A stretch of 33,529 nt of DNA from Actinomycetota bacterium (GTDB taxonomy: Bacteria; Actinomycetota; UBA4738; HRBIN12), in the NCBI GenBank assembly GCA_021325015.1, contig JAJPHY010000072.1:1-33529 (forward strand), written 5' to 3'. The position numbers and the translations under genes are program-made. The notes below the pieces were generated by a model. That model was not told where the DNA came from, made no database searches, and saw nothing but the letters and a program-made list of their open reading frames with translations. Each line of letters begins with the position of its first letter. The first letter of the stretch is position 1. This document shows positions 25,681-33,529 of the stretch, one piece after another.

Positions 25681-26295
25681 ATGCCGGTCGAGGTCCTGGA
25701 GGACGGTCGAAAGCGGATCCGGGCTCCGCTGTCCGACGAGGACGTCCGACTGCTGTCGGCGGGCGACGTGGTCCTGGTGAGCGGAGCCGTGTACGCGGCG
25801 CGCGACGCCGCGCACAAGCGGCTGATCGAGCTGCTCGACGCGGGGCGGGAGCTGCCGTTCGACCCGGTCGGCCAGATCGTCTACTACGTCGGCCCGACCC
25901 CGGAGCGGCCGGGCCGCCCGATCGGCTCCGCCGGCCCGACGACCGCGAGCCGCATGGACCCGTACACCCCTCGCCTGCTCGAGGTCGGGCTCAAGGGGAT
26001 CATCGGCAAGGGCGGGCGCGGGCCATCGGTCCGGCGGGCGCTGGAGGCGCACACGGCCGTCTACATGGCGGCGCTGGGCGGCGGCGGGGCGCTCGCGGCC
26101 CTGCAGATCCGCGCGCAGCGGGTGATCGCCTTCGAGGAGCTCGGCCCCGAGGCGGTCCGCGAGCTCGAGATCGAGGACCTCCCGGTGTGGGTGGTGGACG
26201 ACTGCCGGGGCCGGGATCTCTACGCCGAGGCCATCCGTCCCTGGCGCCGGAACGAACTCCTTCCCGAGGGGCTCCGCATCGGCGAGGGCTCCTGA
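25681..26295 (+). CDS. Class I fumarate hydratase, beta subunit
   Basis: LSAGDVVLVSGAVYAARDAAHKRL, QIVYYVGPTPERPGRPIGSAGPTTASRMDPYTPRLLEVGLKGIIGKGGRG. Confidence 0.94.
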   Translation: MPVEVLEDGRKRIRAPLSDEDVRLLSAGDVVLVSGAVYAARDAAHKRLIELLDAGRELPFDPVGQIVYYVGPTPERPGRPIGSAGPTTASRMDPYTPRLLEVGLKGIIGKGGRGPSVRRALEAHTAVYMAALGGGGALAALQIRAQRVIAFEELGPEAVRELEIEDLPVWVVDDCRGRDLYAEAIRPWRRNELLPEGLRIGEGS

Positions 26296-26318
26296 GGCCG
26301 ATCGACGGAGGAACCGAG

Positions 26319-26480
26319 GTGGCCGAGCGCCGGCGGCGAAGCGCCCGCTTGCTGTTCACGAACTGGTCGAGCTACGAGGGGCCGCTCGCCAGCAAGCTCC
26401 GGCTCGCCCTTCGGAATCGGTGGCGCGCGATCGTCCTGCTGAAGGGCTGTTGCGGCCACCCGGGCGAGCCGGGCTGCTGA
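26319..26480 (+). CDS. 53-aa protein ending KGCCGHPGEPGC, unknown function
   Basis: VAERRRRSARLLFTNWSSYEGPLASKLRLALRNRWRAIVLLKGCCGHPGEPGC*; GTG preceded by cggaggaaccga (SD ggagg). Confidence 0.7.
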   Translation: MAERRRRSARLLFTNWSSYEGPLASKLRLALRNRWRAIVLLKGCCGHPGEPGC

Positions 26481-26491
26481 GAGGCGTCACG

Positions 26492-26509
26492 GGACCCCGG
26501 TCGGGGTCC
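26492..26509. terminator. Hairpin between convergent 53-aa gene and DUF1918 gene
   Basis: ggacccc-ggtc-ggggtcc, perfect 7-bp stem. Confidence 0.5.
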
Positions 26510-26537
26510 GGAGCCGAGCGGTCGGGCCTGACCGCCC

Positions 26538-26747
26538 TCAGCCGGTCTCGGCGTGCGCCTTCGTCCCTGGGACGATCTTCGCGGAGCCGCCGCTCGGCGT
26601 GAAGATGCTCTCGTGGCCGTCCGCCCAGCGAACCCGGTAGCGGAGGCCGACCTCCCCCTCGATCACCTCGAGGATCTCCCCCTCCCGGGTGGGCTGGCCG
26701 ACGGCCTCGGACTCGACGATGATCCGGTCTCCGACCATCCCGGTCAT
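26538..26747 (-). CDS. DUF1918 protein
   Basis: MTGMVGDRIIVESEAVGQPTREGEILEVIEGEVGLRYRVRWADGHESIFTPSGGSAKIVP; SD ggaggt on the minus strand. Confidence 0.82.
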   Translation of the reverse strand: MTGMVGDRIIVESEAVGQPTREGEILEVIEGEVGLRYRVRWADGHESIFTPSGGSAKIVPGTKAHAETG

Positions 26748-26884
26748 ATGCCACACCTCCGTGCTCTCAAGCGGGCTGCGCTTCGGCGCGACTTCCTATG
26801 TTGTAGCGCGCCGCCGGGCCTCCTGCCACCCCGCCGGTCCCGCTCGGCGCGGGGCGTTGGTCACCGCGCGGCCGCGGGGCCTCG

Positions 26885-27955
26885 TCACCTCCGGGCTCGC
26901 CGCAGGGCCGCCGTGACCGCTCGAGCGACGTCGTCGGTCCTCGCGGTCCCGCCGAGGTCCCGGGTCCGCACCTCGCCCCGCCGCAGCACGTCGTCGACCG
27001 CCGCCTCCACCGCGTCGGCCGCGTCGTCCTCCCCGAGGTGGCGGAGCAGCATCGCCCCGGAGCGAATCATCGCGATGGGGTTGGCGAGTCCCCTCCCGGC
27101 GATGTCCGGGGCGCTCCCGTGCACCGGCTCGAACACCGCGTACTCCCAGCCGAGGTTGGCGCCCGCCGCGAGGCCGAGCCCGCCGACGAGCCCGGCGCAC
27201 AGGTCGGACAGGATGTCGCCGTACAGGTTCGGGAGCAGGAGCACGTCGAACGTCTCCGGATCGTGCGTCAGGCGCATCGAGAGCTGGTCGATCTGCATCT
27301 CCTCGAGGACCACGTCCGGGTGGGCTGGGGCCTCCTCCAGGGCGATCTGGAGGAACAGGCCGTCGGAGAACCGCATGATGTTCGCCTTGTGGCCGAGCGT
27401 GATCCGACGGCGTCCGGTCTCGCGCGCGAACGCGAACGCGAAGCGGACGATCCGACGGGCTCCCGAGACCGAGATCGGCTTCAGCGTGATCCCGGCGTCC
27501 TCGCGGACCTCGTGACCGAGCGCCGACAGGTGCCGGCGGAGCTCGGCGGTTTCCGGCGCGCCTCGCTCGAGCTCGATCCCCGCGTACAGGTCCTCGGTGT
27601 TCTCCCGGATGACGACGAGGTCCACGTTCGGGTAGCGGGTGGGCACGCCGGGGAGCGACCGCGCCGGCCGGACGGCCGCGAACAGGTCGAGCTCATGCCG
27701 GAGGGCGACGTTCACGCTCCGAAAGCCCGTCCCGACGGGGGTCGTGATCGGGCCCTTGAGGGCCACCCGCGATCGCCGGATCCGATCGAGGACCCGGTCG
27801 GGGAGCGTCGCGCCCTCGCGCTCCAGGGCCTCCGCCCCGGCGCGCTCGACCGCCCACTCGAGCCGGACGCCGGTCGCCTCGAGCACGTGGCGCGCGGCCT
27901 CGGTGACCTCGGGGCCGATGCCGTCGCCCGGGATCAGCGTCACCAGGTGCGTCAC
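26885..27955 (-). CDS. Isocitrate dehydrogenase family, paralog 2 (NAD-type pocket residues D/I/A)
   Basis: [105 protein letters not shown]6-GTG. Confidence 0.9.
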   Translation of the reverse strand: MTHLVTLIPGDGIGPEVTEAARHVLEATGVRLEWAVERAGAEALEREGATLPDRVLDRIRRSRVALKGPITTPVGTGFRSVNVALRHELDLFAAVRPARSLPGVPTRYPNVDLVVIRENTEDLYAGIELERGAPETAELRRHLSALGHEVREDAGITLKPISVSGARRIVRFAFAFARETGRRRITLGHKANIMRFSDGLFLQIALEEAPAHPDVVLEEMQIDQLSMRLTHDPETFDVLLLPNLYGDILSDLCAGLVGGLGLAAGANLGWEYAVFEPVHGSAPDIAGRGLANPIAMIRSGAMLLRHLGEDDAADAVEAAVDDVLRRGEVRTRDLGGTARTDDVARAVTAALRRARR

Positions 27956-27989
27956 GGGCGGACCCTACCCGGCGATGTGTGGGCTTCGG

Positions 27990-28007
27990 ACCGGGGCGGG
28001 ACCCGGT
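27990..28007. terminator. Hairpin downstream of sdhB
   Basis: accggg-gcggga-cccggt, 6-bp stem between sdhB stop and the icd paralog promoter. Confidence 0.3.
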
Positions 28008-28037
28008 GCCTCGGCCGGCGGAGGCGGCGTCCGCACC

Positions 28038-28814
28038 TCAGAAGCGCTCGAACAGGATCGAGCGCTTCACCTCTTGGATCGCCTTGGTGACCTCGATCCC
28101 GCGGGGGCACGCCTCGGTGCAGTTGAACGTCGTCCGGCAACGGAACACCCCGGTCTTCTCGGACAGGATCTTCAGGCGCTCGTCGGCGCCATGGTCGCGC
28201 GAGTCGTAGATGAACCGGTGCGCGTTCACGATGGCGGCCGGGCCGACGTACTCGTCGTCGCCCCAGAAGACCGGGCAGGAGGTGGTGCAGCACGCGCAGA
28301 GGATGCACTTGGTGGTGTCGTCGAAGCGGTGGCGCTCCTCCGGGGACTGAAGTCGCTCGGCGTCGGGCTCGCCCTCGTCGTTGATCAGGTACGGCAGGAT
28401 CGACCGGTAGCCGTTGAAGAACGGCTCCATGTCGACGTAGAGATCTTTCAGCACGGGGAGCCCCCGGATCGGCTCCACCGTGACCTTCGGGGCGACGTCC
28501 TTGACCAGCACCTTGCAGGCCAGCCGGTTCTTGCCGTTCACCATCATCGCGTCGGACCCGCAGATGCCGTGCGCGCACGAGCGACGAAGCGCGAGCGTCC
28601 CGTCGTGGTACCACTTGACCTGGTGGAGGGCGTCGAGGAGCCGGTCGTTCGGGTCGGCCTGGATCGTGAACTCGTCCCACCAGGACTCCTCGCCGCGCAG
28701 CTCGGGGTTGTAGCGGCGGATCCGCAGGGTGAGCGTCACGGCGCCGGTGGCGCCCGCCCGCCGCTGGTCGGAGGTCTCCAGCACGTCGCCGGCCGACTCG
28801 GGAGCGGGAGGCAT
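28038..28814 (-). CDS. sdhB: Succinate dehydrogenase iron-sulfur subunit
   Basis: RRSCAHGICGSDAMMVNGKNRLACK, KCILCACCTTSCPVFW, CRTTFNCTEACPRGIEVTKAI; ATGA overlap with sdhA. Confidence 0.97.
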   Translation of the reverse strand: MPPAPESAGDVLETSDQRRAGATGAVTLTLRIRRYNPELRGEESWWDEFTIQADPNDRLLDALHQVKWYHDGTLALRRSCAHGICGSDAMMVNGKNRLACKVLVKDVAPKVTVEPIRGLPVLKDLYVDMEPFFNGYRSILPYLINDEGEPDAERLQSPEERHRFDDTTKCILCACCTTSCPVFWGDDEYVGPAAIVNAHRFIYDSRDHGADERLKILSEKTGVFRCRTTFNCTEACPRGIEVTKAIQEVKRSILFERF

Positions 28815-30550
28815 CAGTACTTGCGCTCCATGGGCACGTAGGGACCGAGCTTGACGTCCTTGTGCTCGAGACGGATGGAGCCGTCCTCCTCGCGGTAGGC
28901 GAGCGAGTGCTTGAGCCAGTGCTCGTCGTCGCGGAGGGGGTGGTCCTCGCGGTAGTGGGCGCCCCGGCTCTCGTCGCGGGCGAGCGCGGCGGCGACGAGG
29001 GCGTCGGCGCAGTCCAGGAGGAAGCCGAGCTCGACCGCCTCCATCAGCTCCGTGTTGTAGCGCCGGCCGGGGTCCTGCACGGCGACGCGCTCGTACCGCT
29101 CGCGCAAGCCGGCCAGGATCTCCTGCATCTTCTTCAGCCCGGTCTCGGTCCGCACCACGAACGCGAGGTCGAACATGTGCTCCTGGAGGTCGCTTCGGAT
29201 GTCGGCCGCGTTCGCGCCCTCCCGGCGACTCATCAGCCCCTCGAGCATCTCCCGGGTGAACCCCTCCGGGCGCTCGGGCAGGGCCGGGAGGTCGGCGCCC
29301 TGGGCGAACTCGGCCATGTGGCGTCCGCCGCGCCTTCCGAACACCACGATGTCGAGGAGGGAGTTCGTGCCCAGGCGGTTCGCCCCGTGCACGCTCACGC
29401 ACGCGCACTCGCCGGCGGCGTACAGGCCGGGGACCGGCGTCTCGTCGGGCCCGACGACCACCCGCCCGTCGACGTCGGTCGGGATCCCGCCCATCGCGTA
29501 GTGGGCGGTGGGCTGGATGGGCACGAGCTCGGTGGTCGGCTCGACGGACAGGTAGACGCGCGCGAACTCGGTGACGTCGGGGAGCTTCTCCTCGATCACC
29601 TCGCGGGGGAGGTGGCGCACGTCCAGCCAGACCGCGTCCTTGCGGGGGCCAGCTCCTCGCCCCTCCTTGATCTCCTGGTAGATCGCCCGGCTGACCAGGT
29701 CTCGCGGCGCGAGGTCCTTGACGGTCGGCGCGTAGCGCTCCATGAAGCGCTCGCCCTCGCCGTTCAGCAGGATGCCACCCTCGCCGCGGACCGCCTCCGA
29801 GAGCAGGATGCCCATCCGGTACACGCCGGTCGGGTGGAACTGGAAGAACTCCATGTCCTCGAGCGGGATCCCGCGACGCCAGACCACGGCGGGGCCGTCG
29901 CCCGTGAGCGTGTGGGCGTTGGAGGACACCTTGAACATGCGCCCGAACCCGCCCGTCGCGAACAGCACGGACTTCGCGCGGAAGACGTGGAGCTCGCCCG
30001 TCGCGAGCTCGTACGCGACGACGCCGGCGACGCGGCCGTCGGACAGCAGCAGGTCGAGCACGTAGAACTCGTTGAAGAAACGGACGTTGCGCTTCACGCA
30101 CTGCTGGTAGAGGGTCTGCAGGATCATGTGGCCGGTGCGGTCGGCGGCGTAGCAGGCCCGCTTGACCGGCGCCTCGCCGTGGTTGCGGGTGTGCCCGCCG
30201 AACCGCCGCTGGTCGATCCTGCCGTCCGGCGTGCGGTTGAACGGCAGCCCCCAGTGCTCGAGCTCGTAGATGGCGTCGATGGCCTCCTCGCACATGAGCT
30301 GCGCCGCCGGCTGGTCCACGAGGTAGTCCCCGCCCTTGACCGTGTCGAACGCGTGCCACTCGGGCGAGTCCTCCTCGACGTTCCCGAGGGCCGCGCACAC
30401 GCCGCCCTGCGCCGTCCCCGTGTGCGAGCGGGTGGGGTAGAGCTTGGAGATCACCGCCGTGCGAACCCGGTCCGAGGCCTCGATGGCCGCGCGGAGCCCG
30501 GCGCCGCCGGCGCCGACGATCACCGCGTCGTAGGTGTGGGTGACCGTCAC
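28814..30550 (-). CDS. sdhA: Succinate dehydrogenase flavoprotein subunit
   Basis: [99 protein letters not shown]. Confidence 0.97.
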   Translation of the reverse strand: MTVTHTYDAVIVGAGGAGLRAAIEASDRVRTAVISKLYPTRSHTGTAQGGVCAALGNVEEDSPEWHAFDTVKGGDYLVDQPAAQLMCEEAIDAIYELEHWGLPFNRTPDGRIDQRRFGGHTRNHGEAPVKRACYAADRTGHMILQTLYQQCVKRNVRFFNEFYVLDLLLSDGRVAGVVAYELATGELHVFRAKSVLFATGGFGRMFKVSSNAHTLTGDGPAVVWRRGIPLEDMEFFQFHPTGVYRMGILLSEAVRGEGGILLNGEGERFMERYAPTVKDLAPRDLVSRAIYQEIKEGRGAGPRKDAVWLDVRHLPREVIEEKLPDVTEFARVYLSVEPTTELVPIQPTAHYAMGGIPTDVDGRVVVGPDETPVPGLYAAGECACVSVHGANRLGTNSLLDIVVFGRRGGRHMAEFAQGADLPALPERPEGFTREMLEGLMSRREGANAADIRSDLQEHMFDLAFVVRTETGLKKMQEILAGLRERYERVAVQDPGRRYNTELMEAVELGFLLDCADALVAAALARDESRGAHYREDHPLRDDEHWLKHSLAYREEDGSIRLEHKDVKLGPYVPMERKY

Positions 30551-31008
30551 CTCGCCACCCCCGGCCACCGGCTCGGGGCGAAGGTGAACACGACCACCGT
30601 GCCGAGCACGAACAGGACGAACCCGACGACGTAGAAGAGCATGTTCACGGCGAACCGCCAGGCCACCGGTCGGACGTAGTCCTGCACGACCACGCGGAGG
30701 CCGTTGATGCCGTGCAGGAGCGCGAGCGAGAGCAGCGCCCAGTCCCAGGTGCGCCAGAACGGGCTCGACCACCGGGTGGCCACGAAGGCGAAGTTCACGC
30801 GGGACACGCCCTCGCCCCCGACGTGCATGATCAGCACGTGCCCCACGGCGAGGAAGAGCAGGACGATGCCGGAGATGCGCATGAACAGCCACGTCCAGAG
30901 CTCCCACCCGCCGGCCGGGCGCTCTCGCCCGGCCCGGTAGCCGAGCACGCCGCGCGGCGACGGCGGGGGTTGCTCGGGGGCGATCCGGGTATCGGTGCGG
31001 GCGGCCAT
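30547..31008 (-). CDS. sdhD: Succinate dehydrogenase membrane anchor subunit
   Basis: Three hydrophobic helices incl. [20 protein letters not shown] and [20 protein letters not shown]; overlaps sdhC (ATGA) and sdhA (GTGA). Confidence 0.88.
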   Translation of the reverse strand: MAARTDTRIAPEQPPPSPRGVLGYRAGRERPAGGWELWTWLFMRISGIVLLFLAVGHVLIMHVGGEGVSRVNFAFVATRWSSPFWRTWDWALLSLALLHGINGLRVVVQDYVRPVAWRFAVNMLFYVVGFVLFVLGTVVVFTFAPSRWPGVAR

Positions 31009-31409
31009 CACAGGTTCCAGCGGAAGGCGAGGTCCAGGATGTCCCGGCCCATGATCCAGACGATCGGAACCATCGACAGCACGAACACCGCGCTGGTGAG
31101 GATCGAGAGCACCTTGAAGTGACGGGCCGTGCTCGGCCAGAAGTCCAGGATCATGATCTTCACGCCGTTGATGGCGTGATACAGGACCGCGGCCACGAGT
31201 CCGAGCTCGAGCAGGCGGACGACCCAGTTGTGGTACACGGCGGTGACGCGGTTGTAGGCGTTCGGGCCCCAGCCGACCACGGCGGTGTCGATCACGTGGG
31301 CGAACAGGAACAGGATGACGGCGACGCCGGTGATGCGGTGGGCCATCCAGGACCACTGTCCCGGGCTTCCCTTGTACAGGGTTCCGACGTCGCTCTTCCT
31401 CTTGGCCAC
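31008..31409 (-). CDS. sdhC: Succinate dehydrogenase cytochrome b556 subunit
   Basis: [51 protein letters not shown]; first of the sdhCDAB operon. Confidence 0.92.
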   Translation of the reverse strand: MAKRKSDVGTLYKGSPGQWSWMAHRITGVAVILFLFAHVIDTAVVGWGPNAYNRVTAVYHNWVVRLLELGLVAAVLYHAINGVKIMILDFWPSTARHFKVLSILTSAVFVLSMVPIVWIMGRDILDLAFRWNL

Positions 31410-31538
31410 GTGCTCTCCCGGACTCAGAGCCTATCGCGTGCGGCCGCGTTGCCCCGGGCCGTCCCGGCGCCCGGCCGCGCGGAGTCTACTCCACTCCGGC
31501 GCACCTCCCGCGGGCCCGGGCACCGCCCTTCGCCCCGC

Positions 31539-32186
31539 TCAGGACGTTCGAAGGGCCACGAGCACGCCGTCCCGGGTCGGAACGATCACCGACAGGTAGC
31601 GATCGTCCTCGGCGATCTGGCGGTTGTGGAGGTCGACCGCCCGGGCCTCGGCTGCGCCTCGCGCGGCCGAGGGGTCGGGCACCCACATCGTGCTCGAGCG
31701 GATGACGTTGTCGGCCACGTAGAGCCCACCAACCCGGATCCGGTCCCGCGCGAGCTCCCAGGCCCTCGGGTACGCGGCCTTGTCGATATCGCAGAACACG
31801 AGGTCGAGCTCGCCCGGAACCGCCCGGAGCGAATCGACGGCGTCGCCGACGTGATAGCGGATTCGGTCCCACAGGCCCGCCCGGCCCAGGTAGTCGGCGG
31901 CCTTGCGCTCGTTGCCCGGGTCGCCGTCGGTGCAGTGGACCTCGCCGCCGGGACCGACGGCCCGGGCGAACCAGTACGCCGAGTACCCGAACCCGGACCC
32001 GAGCTCGAACACGCGCCGCGCGCCGACGGCGCGCGCGAGCAGCTCGAGCATCGGCCCGACGAGCCGGCCGACCGCCGGGAATCCCGTGGAGCGCGCCTCG
32101 GCCTCCATCTCGAGGAGCACCGGCTCGTCGTGCCGGCCGAGCAAGCCGGTCATGTACGCCTCGACCTGCGGGGACACGACGTCCAC
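31539..32186 (-). CDS. O-methyltransferase (class I SAM-dependent)
   Basis: RVFELGSGFGYSAYWFARAV, HCTDGDPGN, LDLVFCDIDKAAYPRAWELARDRIRVGGLYVADNVI. TAGCCT-N6-GTG at start. Confidence 0.88.
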   Translation of the reverse strand: MDVVSPQVEAYMTGLLGRHDEPVLLEMEAEARSTGFPAVGRLVGPMLELLARAVGARRVFELGSGFGYSAYWFARAVGPGGEVHCTDGDPGNERKAADYLGRAGLWDRIRYHVGDAVDSLRAVPGELDLVFCDIDKAAYPRAWELARDRIRVGGLYVADNVIRSSTMWVPDPSAARGAAEARAVDLHNRQIAEDDRYLSVIVPTRDGVLVALRTS

Positions 32187-32227
32187 GGGTCCAGGCTACC
32201 GCGGCTCGGGCGTCGCCGGCCGAGGCG

Positions 32228-32761
32228 CTAGTCCAGCAGCTCCTTCGTGTACGGGAGCTCGGCCTTGTAGATGGTCTCCAGGTAGCGCAGCCCGGACTCG
32301 TGGTCCTCCTCGGTGACCGCCTCGACCGCGTCGCGCGGCACGACCACGCGGTAGCCTCGGAAGAACGCGTCGGCGGTCGTGTGGCGCAGGCAGATGTTCG
32401 TGTGCTGGCCGGTCAGGACCACCGTGTCGACCCCGAACTGGCGAAGCAGGGGATCCAGTCCGGTCTCGTGAAACGACGAGTAGGTCCGCTTTGGCAGGAC
32501 GAAGTCGCCCCGAGCCGCCGCGAGCTCGGGGATGATCTCGGCCCCGGGGGTCCCGGCCATCGCGTGCTCGCCCCAGACCGCGAGCTCGAAGTCCTGCGGC
32601 AGGTGCGCGTCGTTCGCGTACACGACCAGCCACTCGCCCCGGTCCGAACGCGCGCGCTCGAGGAGGTCCCGGATCGTCGGGATGATCCGCTCCGAGCGGG
32701 GGTTCGCGATCTTGCCGGTCACGAAGTCGTTCAGCATGTCGATCACGACGAGGGCCTTCAT
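32228..32761 (-). CDS. Isochorismatase-family cysteine hydrolase, probable nicotinamidase
   Basis: ALVVIDMLNDFVTG (Asp), NDAHLPQDFELAVWGEHAMAGTPGAE (metal-site-like D-x-H...H), LPKRTYSSF (Lys), VVLTGQHTNICLRHTTADAFF (Cys). SD aggga before ATG 32761. Confidence 0.82.
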   Translation of the reverse strand: MKALVVIDMLNDFVTGKIANPRSERIIPTIRDLLERARSDRGEWLVVYANDAHLPQDFELAVWGEHAMAGTPGAEIIPELAAARGDFVLPKRTYSSFHETGLDPLLRQFGVDTVVLTGQHTNICLRHTTADAFFRGYRVVVPRDAVEAVTEEDHESGLRYLETIYKAELPYTKELLD

Positions 32762-32833
32762 CGGCAGCTCCCTTCGCTTGCGCCGCCCCGCCGGGCCCGG
32801 GAAGATCGACCCGGGGCCCGCGAGGGCGGTGAT

Positions 32834-32857
32834 GACAGGTGACAAGACAGCAGTATA
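32834..32857. promoter_or_regulatory. Candidate NiaR operator/promoter: three GACA repeats next to minus-strand TATACT
   Basis: GACA at 32834-32837, 32841-32844, 32846-32849; minus-strand TATACT at 32857-32852. Confidence 0.35.
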
Positions 32858-33393
32858 GGCCCGGATCCCGGATCGGGCTCACCCCGGAGGCTCGGCGGGA
32901 GCGGATCGTCGCGCGGCTTCGGGCGGCCGGGGTGGCCGTCCCCGGCTCCGAGCTGGCCGAGACCCTGGAGGTCTCCCGGCAGGTCGTGGTGGGCGACGTC
33001 GCGGTCCTGCGGGCCGAGGGGCGTCCGATCGTGGGCACGCCCCGCGGCTACCTGCTCCTCGAGCCCGAGCCCGCCGGCGCCCGGGTCACCGCGGTCCTCG
33101 CGTGCCGCCACGACCGGCGGGGCACGCGCCCGGAGCTCCTGGCGCTCGTCGACCTCGGCCTGACCGTGGTCGACGTGATCGTCGAGCACCCGCTGTACGG
33201 GGAGCTGCGGGCGAACCTGATGCTCCGGACGCGCGAGGACGTCGACCGGTTCATGGAGCGGCTGCGGCGCGAGCGGGGCGAGCTCTTGTCGTCGCTCACC
33301 GGGGGGCTCCACCTGCACACGGTCTGGGCGCCGGACCGGGCGGCGCTCGAGGCCGCCCGGGGCAGCCTGCGCGAGCTCGGGGTGCTGGTCTGA
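32839..33393 (+). CDS. NiaR-like transcription repressor (HTH_11 + 3H domain)
   Basis: RRERIVARLRAAGVAVPGSELAETLEVSRQVVVGDVAVLRAEGRPIVGTPRGYLL (HTH) followed by CRHD...VIVEHPLYGELRANLMLRTREDV...LTGGLHLHTV (3H-type His). Confidence 0.85.
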   Translation: MTRQQYRPGSRIGLTPEARRERIVARLRAAGVAVPGSELAETLEVSRQVVVGDVAVLRAEGRPIVGTPRGYLLLEPEPAGARVTAVLACRHDRRGTRPELLALVDLGLTVVDVIVEHPLYGELRANLMLRTREDVDRFMERLRRERGELLSSLTGGLHLHTVWAPDRAALEAARGSLRELGVLV

Positions 33394-33410
33394 CCGGGCT
33401 CCCGAGCGGG

Positions 33411-33427
33411 TACGCTTGCGTTCGATG
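33411..33427 (+). promoter_or_regulatory. Leaderless promoter: TACGCT-N8-ATG
   Basis: TACGCT 33411-33416, ATG 33425. Confidence 0.45.
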
Positions 33428-33529
33428 TCCGACGAGCGCCGGTTCACCGACTCGGGGATCGAGATCCATCCGGTCTACCGGCCGCAGGACCTGGAGGGGT
33501 TCGACCCCGCGCGCGACCTCGGCCGGCCG
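33425..33529 (+). CDS. Acyl-CoA mutase large subunit (methylmalonyl-CoA mutase family), truncated by window end
   Basis: MSDERRFTDSGIEIHPVYRPQDLEGFDPARDLGRP resembles the N-terminal ESGI-x-I-x-P-VY-x-P-x-DL...LG-x-PG segment of MCM large subunits. Confidence 0.7.
   Translation, partial: MSDERRFTDSGIEIHPVYRPQDLEGFDPARDLGRP

Noticed and set aside
28862-30634. 590-aa plus-strand ORF opposite sdhA
   Set aside because: Antisense shadow of an unmistakable SdhA.
32843-32845. TTG start 6 nt after minus-strand TATACT, extending the nicotinamidase by 28 aa
   Set aside because: The extension (SPVITALAGPGSIFPGPAGRRKRRELP) is not family-like, and ATG 32761 has a good SD and the expected N-terminus KALVVIDM.
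32834-32850. Palindromic NiaR box
   Set aside because: I could not form a convincing dyad; only direct GACA repeats are present, so it is reported as a weak candidate.
1-33529. Mobile element, prophage, toxin-antitoxin or defence system
   Set aside because: No integrase, transposase, phage structural, restriction, Cas or TA-like proteins were recognised.

Overview
The window is 33.5 kb of high-GC, gene-dense bacterial chromosome, most likely Actinomycetota. That assignment rests on the sucC-sucD-[polytopic membrane gene]-purN-purH order, GuaB3, a class E sortase, DUF1918 and frequent leaderless starts; no marker search was possible. I see a housekeeping/central-metabolism region: GroEL (5'-truncated), an AlkP-superfamily phosphohydrolase coupled to APS kinase, guaB3-guaA, a class E sortase, PcrA/UvrD helicase, a stand-alone B12-binding mutase subunit, sucCD, a PerM/DUF6350-position membrane protein, three minus-strand membrane proteins (two Cys-rich), purN-purH, folD-metF, a DUF4234-like protein, citrate synthase, two isocitrate dehydrogenase paralogs, mdh, two-subunit class I fumarase, sdhCDAB, an O-methyltransferase, a nicotinamidase-like hydrolase divergent from a NiaR-like regulator, and the start of an acyl-CoA mutase large subunit. 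I found no CRISPR array, transposon, phage, rRNA or tRNA. Main second-look items: (1) the guaB3 leader, with a candidate leaderless 4-codon uORF (MSAG*), a 13-bp hairpin and a mutually exclusive 7-bp hairpin that covers the Shine-Dalgarno and ends at the ATG; (2) two IDH paralogs whose cofactor-pocket residues look NADP-type (K,Y,V) and NAD-type (D,I,A); (3) an 18-bp inverted repeat plus a 31-bp tandem repeat between divergent citrate synthase and icd; (4) a recurrent TANNNT-N6-9-start leaderless promoter pattern; (5) two small proteins of 54 and 53 aa, the second ending CCGHPGEPGC. All function calls come from reading sequences and recalling family motifs, without database searches.
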